Of a DNA stretch of 64,000 bases, positions 9,171-20,405 are shown in pieces. Position 1 is the stretch's first letter, and every line of letters starts with the position of its first letter. Position numbers and translations under genes: made by a program. The stretch spans positions 64,188,590-64,252,589 of the forward strand of contig CM057002.1 of NCBI GenBank assembly GCA_029891345.1, in the 5' to 3' direction. The DNA comes from Dryococelus australis. Lineage: Eukaryota; Arthropoda; Insecta; Phasmatodea; Phasmatidae. The notes beneath the pieces are model-generated. The model ran no database searches. It saw nothing but the letters and a program-made list of their open reading frames with translations, and was not told the DNA's origin.

Positions 9171-12100
9171 TACTACATACAGTGTTAAGCTGTACATGAA
9201 CCAAGATGTTTGTACATTAAAGCAGTTATAATATTTTAATATACATTGTTGTAACCCACGCCTTATAACCATAGCAATCGTGTTTCTTGTCCATTGCGAC
9301 GCTGCACGCGATATATTGCTTTACGTAGAATGATACGACGAGTAACTCGACCTAAACTTCTAAGTCTGTTGTCAGCTTAATATGTCACAAACGCGGTCTT
9401 CCATACACGACAAAAAAAAAAGCACGTTGCGGTGGAAATTGAAGCAAAAATGCACAGCAGGTTAAAGCATCTCTAATTTTGCCATTCATTCAGATGTTCG
9501 GTGTCAAAGAAAGTTTAACGGTATAAAAACTGAATTATTAATAACGTATTACCAGTTACCAATTCTGGGTATTGCAACCATTCCAGCGATCGATAAAGGA
9601 TTTCTAACTGTTTCTTAGTGAAAAGTACCACATCTTTCTTAAGATACTAGTTTTGAAAGAATGCAGTTTTCTATCACAAAAAAAATGCCACGAGGAAAAA
9701 CGTAAGATTAATGTAACTAGAAAAATTATTATTATTTTCTTCAGCTTAAACAGCATATAAAAAAACCCAAGAGGTTTTTAAATTTTCTCCAAGACGTTTC
9801 TTGAAAACTTTTTTTTTTATAGATGTGTGTTCTTTGGGTCGAATGTTTCCCGATTAATCTACTACATAACAAGCTCACCATTTATATTAGGTAAATGACC
9901 GAAACAATTTAATTTAGTAATATTTAGTTTGCACCTCCAACACTCTCCTACAAGTTTCGATCCCAAACGTTAAGTTCTGAAGTATCAGTTTAATGTATTT
10001 TCATTTAACTGAATTTTATATTTTCCGTAGTGCACAATTTACAGAGACGTTGATTCATTTAAATATTTCTCAATTTACTATTTTAAAAATCTCTGACCTG
10101 TGAATACTCAAAAACAAACCTACGGGAAATAGTAAGGGTTTGTCCATATCAAATAATGGATCATCTCTCTGACGACGTGACAAAAATGGTCTCGTTATAC
10201 TTTTTCTCTCATTACTTATATCAGTTATCGACGAAGAATTATTGCTTTGAAAACATATTCCTGAAACGTTTACTGACCGTACATCTTAGGCAATGTCAAA
10301 CTGCGACCATTATTTCCCTTTTTTTACGAATACTATATTTCTGTCTGTTTCCGTCTTGCTGTCAGATGTGCAGACAAAGAGATGGCGGGCAACAGAAGAC
10401 AGATATGACAAATAACACTGTATCCGCGTTTCCATGTAAATGTACATAGCTTGCAAAATACGAAAAGCTAAGTGGTGTTTTAGTTATTTTAACACTCATT
10501 ACACTATATCGGTAAGAGTAGCTGGTTATTACAGAAAAAATTACGGGGACTGCTATTAGCATATCGCCATTAATATGATAAAAACAATATTGTTTTATTA
10601 TAACGTACATCGAATTAGTTTGCTTAACAGAAATATGACATCTGTTGCCTCGTCTTATCAATTCGTACACCGATACATGCATATAGTATTTTCGCGGTTT
10701 CTTCACACTTTTTGAATCAAACATTTGAAATATCATCCCTTGTAAAACCTGTAATTTTTTTCCTAAATATGTAATATATTACAAGCGTTTTATACCTCTA
10801 TTAACATGAAATCATCTTATTTATCCTTAAATTGAAGTTTTACCTGCATTTCATGTATAAATTGTAGTCATTCATTTATAATAAATACGAAAGAAAACAG
10901 TGTGGAATCATATGTGTTGGTAGCACCGAGTAAGAAATAGTTCTCATGGAAACTATCATTACAACTGAGTGCGCACGAATTCGGCGCTTCGTCTATAGTG
11001 TAATTTTCTAGACTTAAATAAGCTTAATTTGCATGCGAGGCTGTGGAATATCATGGAAGAAGAACATTGGCAGAGCCTCAGGAAAGCGCGAAGCAACCGC
11101 GAATGGATTATAAGTAAGATTGGGCGTAGAATTATGCGAGAAACAATCTGCTGGCCACTAGGTTGCTCACCGCTTCGATTACAGTGGTTTTCACGAGAGG
11201 GCGTCGCGACGCGGCGCATCGCGTTCGACACTCCGAGAGCTATTCCCGTCTTCACAATACAGCGATGATCTGGCGCCGGTCGCTGGCGACACAGACCGTG
11301 CTGCCATCTGTTATCCTACAAGGAAACTCGCAATGAAATGCTGAAAACGAACGAAATGCAATGAAGTTTCTTGCCGTTTAGTTAGTAACATGGTTATTTT
11401 TTATTTACTAAAGTATTATATTAAAATAAAAAAATTACGTTGTGGAAAATTAACGACTCTTCGGGAATCGGAAAACATACTTTTATTTCCTAGAAATAGG
11501 TAAAATATATATAAATATGGACTCAAATTAATATCTCTGTAAAACGTTTCTAATGTAAATTTTCATCTGTTCTCTACCTAGGCTTCTCCCGAGTTTATTT
11601 ATTATAAAGTACAGAAACGTTGTTGTTATTCTTCTTCCCCGACGCTGGCGACAAGCATAGAAACCAATACCAGTCTCTCGGGCAACGTTCTGGACGCTCG
11701 ACGCTAGCGTCAACGCTCTGATTGCCTAACGCTCTGTTGTGAAAATCGTTAAGTGTTGTGATCGACGAATATACTCAGTTATTCCGTAAATAATCACGCC
11801 AGAAAGCTGCTGCCATACGTCAGCCGCGCCAAGCTTGCAACAAAGAAAAAAATGCTATGAAACATTTATAATGTCCTACTTTTAAAATACCCGAACAAAA
11901 CAGATTTTATGGACTGCATGTAAGTGTTCTTCACAATTATTATTAACTTGTGAGTTTCTTAACATTATTTCACATTAACATTCCCGAAATAATCCATACA
12001 TTATCAATTTCCGGTTTAGGCCAAAATTACATATTCTATGTCTATTACGTTTTTTTCTGTGATAAAGTGTTTTCCTAATGGTTTAACGCCTGAATCTCAT

Positions 12101-13216
12101 AATTGTTCGGTAGAACATAAAAATGGTATAAATGAATCGCTATTTTTACAGCCAGTTTAGGCACCACACTAAGGGCAAGATAAATATTTTAATAGAAGCC
12201 TGTCGTTTACATCATAACCACCTCTCTGCTTCCTGTTCATATAACCTACATTCCCAGGAGTACTCAAATATATGAATAAGTTTTTTTTTTCCGATGTTTG
12301 CAGGCAGTATGTAACGTAACGTGTGGATTGTTCATAGTTCAAAAATCACTTTTGAAATAGACATTTGAAAAGTGTCACTAATCCTACCCGCATACATAAG
12401 AACGGCACACAGTAGTATGCGACCTGTTAAGTTGGTAACGGCGGAGGGGTTGGCGCGACTGGCATCACTCGTTTCATTATACTGTTCGGCTTCCACTCCC
12501 CTGCATGGTATTGTCCCTTCGACAGTGAAAAGTCCCACAGTTAGGGACTTACATTCTTCTTTCACACATACGCAGTAATAACAGCTTTATGCATCTTGTG
12601 GCCATTTATGTAAGACTGGCTCGATGGTTCACAAGTATTTATCGGCAGTAGCACGACAATGTATCGTCAGAAGCAAGGTCTGAAAGTCTGCAAATACAAA
12701 TATATGTAGCTTAACCATAGTACCCAAGATTCTTGTTTAAGTACTAGGATCCTTACAATATTTTCCTGGCTGTGGCATATCTATTTTTGCTGGCACGGTC
12801 ATGAGGTAGTGTTAATTGTGTTATTCTAAACACTGCTGGCCTTACAAATTTGTTTTCTTTAATTTGTCTTAATATAATTTGTAAAACCTACTGTTACTTA
12901 AAAATTTTTATCTACAGCATTATATTGTGCGTTTTTTTTTTTTTCAGTTGTGTCGTAGTGTGTATTAAGAGCCAGTTCAGTAGCCACAGGTGAAGAATTC
13001 GGTTATATAGTCCACTTAGAAAATAATGTTAACCAAATCCGTAGGAGTGTTTTTATCATTACATCCAACGAATTCATGAAATAATTCAAATGTTACTGGT
13101 GTTGTATACATTAATATATTTATTACGTGATAAGTACGGTAATGTTGAATTTGCCGAAAAAATATCAAATTTAATACTGTGTTCTATGTGCACGAATCTC
13201 TTTAGATAATGCGTAC
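9171..13216. other. Unrecognised AT-rich stretch with one GC-richer island
   Basis: Nothing here could be assigned. The segment 10965-11345 is GC-richer and has frames of about 80-98 residues on both strands without known motifs. The segment 12400-12580 is also GC-richer and unassigned. Both could be old transposon fragments. Confidence 0.35.
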
Positions 13217-13259
13217 GTGAGTGTAATAGTGGCACCATTTTGCTTATTACATTTCAGGC

Positions 13260-13429
13260 ATGCCCAAAATTCCGGCCATCGTACACCGTTGATTTATTCC
13301 AAGATGCAATTCTATAAGCAGCAAGGAATTACCATAACATATGGCAACATTCTGAATGATAATGCATATCTTAGTGAAGATAAAGAATCAATATACAGAA
13401 ACGCTGATAAAAATTTACTAAATTTATAA
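13260..13429 (+). CDS. Possible terminal exon, unrecognised
   Basis: A pyrimidine-containing TTGCTTATTACATTTCAG at about 13240-13257 looks like a splice acceptor. It is followed by an open frame of about 55 residues ending in TAA at 13427-13429, and an AATAAA motif lies about 20 bp further on. The product has no domain I recognise. Its context is AT-rich and repeat-laden, and the exon could be chance. Confidence 0.15.
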
Positions 13430-14870
13430 GAATTATTTGCTGAAGAGAAAATAAAATGAAATATCAAACCATATTGATATGTAATATACGAAATAATACA
13501 TTGGTGTCTAGCTAAACTGCCTATAAAAATATTGATTTTTATATCTGCGTGAATTTCTGTGGGTGCCTATTTAATTAACAAAACAGCTTGTGCGAGGGAA
13601 TAATAATTGTCTTTTTAATATTTAATTATTATATTAAAAATTCATCTTTGTATCAAATGGCATCTGTGGCTCTATTCCTCCGAAAATTGTCATGGTATAA
13701 ATACTGTTAAACTCTTGACGCCAGTTGTCCCAGCGACTATATACTTAGCAAGTTTTAGCTCAAGCATGTGCTCATTTCAACAACGCACAAATATATTCCT
13801 TCAACACGGACCCAAACCTACCATGACTTTATATAAACATTTTTGACAGCCGTGGCTTCGTGTTTTCTTTGAGGGGGTTAGTTCCATTTTAGGAATATTT
13901 CATATAAGCCATTCGACTTGGTAGCTTTCAGGTGTTTTCTTCGGACGTGAGCAAGACGGGGAATAAAACATTCAATATTTTTTCGACGGTGGCGGCGGCG
14001 TGGCAGTGTGGAAGTGCGAAGTGCTATGTAATGCAATTTCCCCCGTCCATCGGCATGTTCAGGGTTTCGGGAGGGATATTGATGGAAGTGGTAGGGAGTT
14101 GGGGGAGGGAAACAAATCTTGTTTGATCTCCGAGGGGGGGGGGGGGTGGTCCCTAAGAGACGTGCTGCCGAGGATAACGCCGGGGCCCCGACTGGAATGC
14201 TTTCTGTCAGGAGCCTGTCACTCTCTGACGTATGAATATACCCCCCCCTCCCCCAACTCAACCCATCATCTATCCCTTTCAACCCAAAACATCTCCACCC
14301 CTTCTCGCTCTGACTGGCCCACCAATCCTTACGTCGTCTCTCGCGGGCGGACAAGAGGAACATCCGGCACAGGGACGGACGGGAGGTTGTGGCGCACGAG
14401 GGTTGGCTTTAGAGGGGTTGGAGAAGGGGGGATGGAGGATCGGGGAGAAATTGGAGCAAGTTCCAGAAGGGCGTAATGCTCGCACACCACGTCGAGAGAC
14501 GCTGCGAAGCCCTTGTGCTGGTCCACGGATGGCGGGAGCCGTCGTAAACGTAAAGACACTTGACACATCCTGTTGGAGATGGCAGAGCGTCTCCGCAACT
14601 CGCTACCGATGGAAGGAATCAGAATAAAAGTATATCGCGGAACTGAACTACTGAAAACGTTGCACAAATACAAGTGCCTCGTTTTCTTACAGCGTAAATC
14701 TTTTGCCTTTATTCCTACGTTTCTCACAAGGACTCGCATTCTGGAGGACCCGGGTACGATTCCCGGTCCAGCCATCCATATTTCGCTTTTTCCCCGTTTT
14801 CCCGAAGTCACTCCACATTGTACAAAAATATTGTAATTTTTACTGGGGAATTATTTGAAATTTTACAAAT
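13430..14870. other. Mixed stretch with a GC-rich island and G/C homopolymers
   Basis: The segment 13990-14600 is GC-rich, with a run of at least ten G near 14136 and C-rich runs near 14240. Several overlapping frames exist in both strands, none with a known domain. At 14750-14775, GGGTACGATTCCCGGTCCAGCCA resembles a tRNA B box and 3' end, probably a SINE remnant. Confidence 0.4.
14750..14775 (+). repeat. tRNA-like B-box fragment, probable SINE remnant
   Basis: GGGTACGATTCCC matches an internal B box with one change and is followed by GGTCCAGCCA. The A-box half is not clear, so a complete tRNA gene is unlikely. Confidence 0.4.
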
Positions 14871-15281
14871 GCTTGTGTTGCCACTTTTTTTCCATTGGAA
14901 AATTCCCTGACATTTCCCTGATTTCCAGACGAAAAGAATCGTTTTACCCGACTCTTTTCTAACATTTTTTTTCTGCAAGGTTTGGCGCCTTTGCATTATA
15001 ACACACCCTTACACCAAAAAAAATCCCTGATCTTACAAAGTAGCTACAAAGATTGCAATAGCAAAATGCCTAATCATTTAGACCACAATCATTAAAATAA
15101 TTTTATATTATTTTGGCAGCGGTGCATGATTAATGACAGTACTGCCAAATATAGCATGCATATCACAGACTTTTCTGACATTTAGCAAACGTTTTTGAAA
15201 TTCCCTGACATTTCCCCGAGATTTTTCAAATTCTCTGACATATCCCTGTTTTCCAGGTTTACCAGATCTGTGGTAACCCTG
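14871..15281. repeat. Degenerate repeat with TTCCCTGACATTTCCC motifs
   Basis: The motif TTCCCTGACATTTCCC recurs near both ends, and the right end reads GTGGTAACCCTG. The left edge has a partial inverted counterpart (GTTGCCAC). Together these suggest a decayed MITE with CAGGGTT(A/G)CCAC ends. No target duplication was seen. Confidence 0.35.
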
Positions 15282-15667
15282 TGAAAAAGTACACCTTTGA
15301 AAAACTACAATGGCCGTGTTTGTAATAGACATAAATTAAAGTTTCTACTATACTGACCCGTTTACACAAGAGCTTCGAAAAAATGGCGGGCTCTCAACAA
15401 CAACGTAAACCAGTGTATAACTTTCTGTGCAAAAACTATGGGTGATTTAATGCGGAGTTGGGTCCAAAAATAAATGTATTGCAAGTTTGAATACCGTTAA
15501 ACACTTAAAACAACAAATAATCACATTAAAAAGACAATTTCAATTAAACGTGAATGTATTACTCATTAACGGTTAAGGTTTCCTAGCAATGCACACAGAA
15601 CTATGTACATACATACAAACACTCGGAATTAGGCTACCGCCCGGTGGTGAGCTCTCTCACCTCTCCT

Positions 15668-18501
15668 TCACCCAACCAACTCCCTTTCCACTCCCTTCCT
15701 GAATTTATCACCCCTCTCACAGATACCAATTCCTCCCTCAACACAGTCTACTCCCTCAGACCTCACAAGCATGCTTACCCCGCTCCGTTCTCCTCCACAC
15801 CCTCTGAAGCTACTCACTCTTCCTCTAAACACCCCCTTACTTAGCTTGCAGTGTAACCCTCCCCATCCTCCCTCTTCATTCACAACCCTGTACATCCTGA
15901 CTAACCGTTCAACTTTCCTCCTGTCCTTCAATGAGCTCCACCCCATTTCTTTCATCATCACTGATGACCTATAGTTCCCTTCTTCCTCACCATCTTGCCC
16001 CTGTCTTCACCTACCCTTCAAACATCTTGCTGCCTTTCTCTGCACCTTTTCTAGTTCTCGCACCTCCACCTCCACATGCGGGTACCATACTGCAGCAGCA
16101 TATTCTAACATTGGCCGTACCATTGTGCTATACGCCTTCTCCGTCATTTCACAGCTAACTCCATTCAGCACCCTTCCCAGCATAACCAGAGCCCTTCTCT
16201 TTGCAACCACCCTCTCTACCTGTTTTTTCCACCTGAGGTCTACCTGTTTTTTCCACCTGAGGTCTCCCTGCAGTACAATTCCTAGATACTTATATTCTGC
16301 TGCTTCTTCTCTGTCTTGTCCCTCCCATCTGTACATGTCCCTGCTTATCACCTTCTTCCTTGTGAACCTCACTACCTTAGTTTTTCTTACATTTATCTTC
16401 ATTCTATTTTTTTCTGGTCCACAACCATATCTTATTAATGTTCGCCTGCAAATTTCCGCCCCCCCTCCCCCCACAGCATATACAACAAAATCGTCTGCAA
16501 ACAATCAGATTTTTCCTCTAATCCCCAAACCCATGTAATTTACCATTATGGTAAATAAGAAAGGACCCATCATGCTTCCATGTGGTACCGCTGATGTAAC
16601 CTCCTCTTCCTTCGATATTGCCTCCCCCACATTCACCCTCTGCCTTCTCCCCCTGAGAAAGTCCCCTATCCATTCCACTACCCTCCTGTCTGGTATCAGT
16701 GCCTCCACTTTACTCATCAATGTCCCATGGGGCATCTTATCAAAAGCCTTCTCAAAATCTATGAAGCACGCATCCACCTGCTTCCAGATCCTCTAATAAC
16801 CCAGCCAGCTGAGTCTCACATGAGCATCCCCTCCTGAAACCATGCTGGGACTACTCCAACCAATCCCTATTGTTCATAACCCTCACCACATATTGCATCA
16901 CCAGCCTCTCCATTACTTTTACTGTACTTGATGTAAGACTCACCGGGCTGTAGTTACCAGGCCTCCCCCTATCCTCTCCCTGCTTGTGTATAGGTACCAC
17001 CATAGCATCCTTCCAATCATGTGGTAACTTACCCTCTCCTAAGGACTTTTTAAACTGCGCTTCTAAATATTTTGCCGACTCCCTGCCACCAAAATTTAGT
17101 GCTGTGTTTCCTATCCCATCTGGATCCTCTGACTTACTGCTCTCCAAACCCCTAATTACCTTACCTATCTCCCACTCCCTCATCTTAAACTCACTAAACA
17201 CCCCCTGAACCCTGTTTGCCACCCTATTCCAACCCTCTTTTGCCTCAAACACTGACAACTACTGCCCTTGCAGCATCTCCTATGTTTCTTGGTCATTTGT
17301 CGCATGCCTACCATCCCATCCTGCTAGCAGAGGGATCACTTTCTCTCCTCCCCTTACCCTCCTAATATACCCTAAACAATTTCCCCCATTCCTTGCCTTA
17401 TCCTTCTTCCACTATGTTCCCCAGAAATACATTCTTTGCCTGTTTGATCTTCCTTTCAAGCTCCCTACCCATTTGTTTCATCATTTCTTTAGATCTTATC
17501 ATCCCTTCATTTCTCCACTTGACATGTAATTTTCTGCACTTCCTCTTCATTTTCAAACTCTCCTGTCCATAATATGGCGAATCTCCCCCAGTCCGTAACC
17601 TTTTCATTGGCAAAAATCTTTCCAACATAACCTCCATTAATCTTCTAAACTCCCTCCACAACCCCTCTACACCCTCCTCCTTAGACCATTTTTTAAACCT
17701 ATCTCTCAGGAATATTTCTGCCCCCTTCTTGTCTCCTCTCCCATACTGCCACACCAACCTTTCTGCCATTTGCACTTCCCTCATCCTGCCAATCCCAATT
17801 TCCACAACCGGGATATGATGGTCGCTTATACCATCCAATACTATAGCACCCACTACAGCATTCCTATGTCTGACCAACACCACATCCAGCACTGAACCAA
17901 CACCCTCCTCATTCCATCTCGTAGGTGTTTCTACTACCTGGACTGGGTGCTGCCATTCTCTGCATCATGCTACCCATTCCACCCCTGGCATATTCAAATC
18001 CCCTGCTACAACAACCCACTGCCTGTCCTTTAGTCTATCGACCCTCTCCTTGATTATCTCAATTGCCTGCCATCCATGTCCTGGTGGTCTATACGCTGCC
18101 AGCAAAGTAATACTCCTATTACTACTACCACTCAATTTGATTTCCATTACCTCGATATCCTCACTGACCCATTCTACCGCCCCTTTTAGCCCTTTCCTTA
18201 CACACACCATTATTCCTCCTCCTCTCCCATCCCTGTCTCTTCTGAAGATGGTAAACTTATCCTGCCTGCACTCAATGTCCAGTACTTCCTCAGTCAACCA
18301 AGTCTCGACAGCTACCACTATATTTGCCCCATATCCTTCAACCTTTCCTCAGAAGCCCTCCAGCTTGTTGTACACACTCCTACAGTTCACCACCATTATT
18401 TTTATACTAGTACTCTGTTTTACCATCCTACATTGCTTACCTCCTATCTCCACCCCTGCAGCCTCATCAATGCTATCCTCTCCATTTCTCTCCCCCTCCA
18501 T
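15668..18501 (-). pseudogene. LINE ORF2: endonuclease and reverse transcriptase
   Basis: The ATG at 18499-18501 lies about 11 bp after the ORF1 stop. The early part contains VVNCRSVYNKLEGF and then a stop near 18350. The apurinic-type endonuclease follows with ETWL, AGDLN (usually GDFN) and SDHHIPV. The reverse transcriptase shows NYSPVSLTS, SQHGFRRG, FIDFEKAFD, FADD (catalytic pair intact) and KYLGI. Breaks include a TAG near 16849, a shift near 16780 and a TGA at 16502-16504 directly before LFADD. A 24-bp tandem duplication at about 16218-16265 repeats DLRWKKQV in frame. The frame ends with TGA at 15668-15670. The protein would nick target DNA and copy the RNA there. Confidence 0.85.
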
Positions 18502-18511
18502 TTCCTTGCTT

Positions 18512-19998
18512 CTAACTGATTGCTATTTCAACAACTGCTGCTCTGACCCTCTCCATGCAGCCAGCTACTTCCGTACCTAGCAGATCACCTAGAATCCTCT
18601 TTCCCTGTTTTGTCAGGTGAACCTGGTCCCTCCCTACACTTACCCAGCCTACCCATTTCCTACAATCTATGAATGTAGCCCCCAAATCCCTACACACCCT
18701 CTCATTTACCTCACTCGCAGCCACTGCCTTCCTATAGGATACTCCTTTCCTAACCAGCACGCCACTGACTACTGCCCTAGCTCCAGGGAACATCTCCTGT
18801 ACTTTCCTCAGCAATCCCCTGGGGTCCCTTCTACCTCCTGCCACACCTCCCTGAGCCAGGTCATTTCCCCCTACATGAATGAGAACGACCTTTGCCACCC
18901 TGCTACCTCTAATACCACTAACCCTTTCCTCCAAATCCCTGGTATTTGCCGCCCCCAAACGCTGCTTTATATGTAATTTCCTCCCTGATATTCCTCAGCT
19001 CCACCCATTTACAATAGAGCTGCCTAGAAAAACTGCCTCTGGCTCCCTTCCTACAACGTGTTCCTGCTTTGTAGCTCTTCCACCCACCTGCCTACCCTTG
19101 TCTCCGGCATCCTACAGAACCCTTGTTTCCCTCCCTTTGGCCCTGAACTGTCCACTTTCTCCTGCTTGCTGGTCTTTGCTAATCGCATACTGCTTCCTAC
19201 CTTCTACCACTGCCTGTTCCCTGCTTTCTGTTTACCGTTCCTCTATTCCTGATTGCTTCCTGCCTACTGCTATCACCTTATTCCTTGCTACTATTTCTTT
19301 CTCCTCTAACCTTATTTGCTGCCTTATGTCTCCTACTGCCTTATCCCTTTCAACTGTATACAACTCCGCTATCCTCCTCAGTCTTACCATCCCTATCTCT
19401 GCCTCCCTCCTCCTCTGCCTTTCCTCCTGCAGTTCCTTCTGCAGCCCTACTTGCATTCTGCCTAACTCTTCCTCTCTACTCAGCTTTTCCTCCTGTGAGC
19501 TGGCTTTCATTTTCCTTAGCACCCCCTTTACATCTTCCAACTCCTCCTCTAACTTATCCACCCTCATTTCTACTCTACTCTTACCCATCTCATTCCTGAC
19601 CTTTTCCTCAATCCTATCAATCCTGTGCATCATTTCCCTCTCCTTCCTGCTCATCAAATCTACCATCCCCCCTTTCCACCTCTCCTCAGCCACTTCCATG
19701 GGCACTGGCACACCTTCTACAAAGCCTCCCCTCAGCATATCCCAAATCCAGTTTCCACCTTCTCCACTTATTTGTGTTTTCTTCTCTGCCCTTAATTGTT
19801 CCCTACCACTGCCACTAAACCCTTTCCCTCAGCGCATTCCTCACACTTCCACTCACGTTCCTGTAGTGATTCCAGTTCCTCCTCCCTGATCCCTATACAG
19901 CCAACATGGTACCAGCCGCCACACTGGTCGCACTGCACACCAATATCTAACCTTCTCCACACCTTACCACAGCCCCTACACTTACACCTCCCTACCAC
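18512..19998 (-). pseudogene. LINE ORF1: PHD finger, coiled coil, SGNH esterase
   Basis: From the ATG at 19996-19998, residues 1-60 form a PHD-type zinc finger (CKCRGCGK, CDQCGGWYHVGC, WKCEEC). A shift near 19800 leads to a charged region of about 130 residues (19738-19330) with heptad-like Glu/Lys/Arg spacing, probably a coiled coil. After about 19230 comes an SGNH/GDSL-like esterase. Its block I is FLGSSIV, with GSS in place of GDS. Block III is HVGGNDL, and the last block is DQVHLTKQGKRIL. A TGA near 19002 and at least one further shift break it. Such ORF1 proteins bind the element RNA. What the esterase does is not settled. Confidence 0.8.
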
Positions 19999-20326
19999 TT
20001 TTTTTACCCTCTCTTTTTAAAAAATAATTTAACAAACTTAAAACTACTTTCCCTTATAAAATACACCAAATACCTACGTATACACACACTTTCTTAACTA
20101 GCCTAACTTACACCATACACCCTTTACCCTCGTATAATAACAAAGGCTTCGGCCTCGTGCACACAATCGGACACTACTCCCTCCTTATAACTAATTACCA
20201 CATAAAACACTTATCTTAACTCTAATTATACCTCAAACTACTACTCCACCTATATTTAAACCTATTGCTAGAACTAATCACAAGCCAAAACCTTAAATAC
20301 GGAACGACACAACCTGTAGTCCGTCG

Positions 20327-20344
20327 GTGGCGGCCATCTTGAGT
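20327..20344 (-). promoter_or_regulatory. YY1-like motif in the LINE 5' leader
   Basis: On the minus strand the leader reads CTCAAGATGGCCGCCACC, which matches the YY1-type core AAGATGGC(G/C)GCC. It lies about 330 bp upstream of the ORF1 ATG and near the presumed element start. In mammalian L1 a similar motif sets the transcription start. Here the role is inferred from sequence and position only. Confidence 0.4.
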
Positions 20345-20354
20345 GCAACTCTTA

Positions 20355-20405
20355 AATCGGCTCTCAATTTCTCGCTAAGAGCCGTTCAAATCTCTCAACT
20401 CAACA
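20355..20405 (+). repeat. SINE-tail-like hairpin at the LINE 5' boundary
   Basis: CGGCTCT and AGAGCCG form a perfect 7-bp stem around a 13-base loop and are followed by CTCTCAACTCAAC. This closely resembles the 3' ends of the SINEs in this window. The LINE may have inserted into a SINE tail, or its own 5' end may share the motif. Confidence 0.5.

Larger units (their letters stand above)
15590..20400 (-). mobile_element. CR1-type LINE, near full length
   Basis: About 4.8 kb on the minus strand contains, in transcription order, a 5' leader, ORF1 (PHD finger, coiled coil, esterase), ORF2 (endonuclease, reverse transcriptase) and a short 3' region ending near a GTATGTATGTAC stretch. A PHD finger and an SGNH esterase in ORF1 are established features of the CR1 clade. 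Both frames carry a few stops and shifts, so the copy is dead but not ancient. Target duplications could not be identified. Confidence 0.85.

Noticed and set aside
14000..14630. Overlapping frames in the GC-rich patch
   Set aside because: Both strands are open because of high GC content and homopolymers. None shows a domain or a plausible start and splice context.
18879..19889. Longest open frame in the window (336 residues, plus strand)
   Set aside because: It is antisense to LINE ORF1. Its Ser/Leu/Pro-rich product mirrors the Glu/Arg/Gly-rich coiled-coil and esterase coding of the other strand.
15668..20020. Many plus-strand frames rich in Ser, Pro and Leu
   Set aside because: All are shadows of the minus-strand LINE ORFs.
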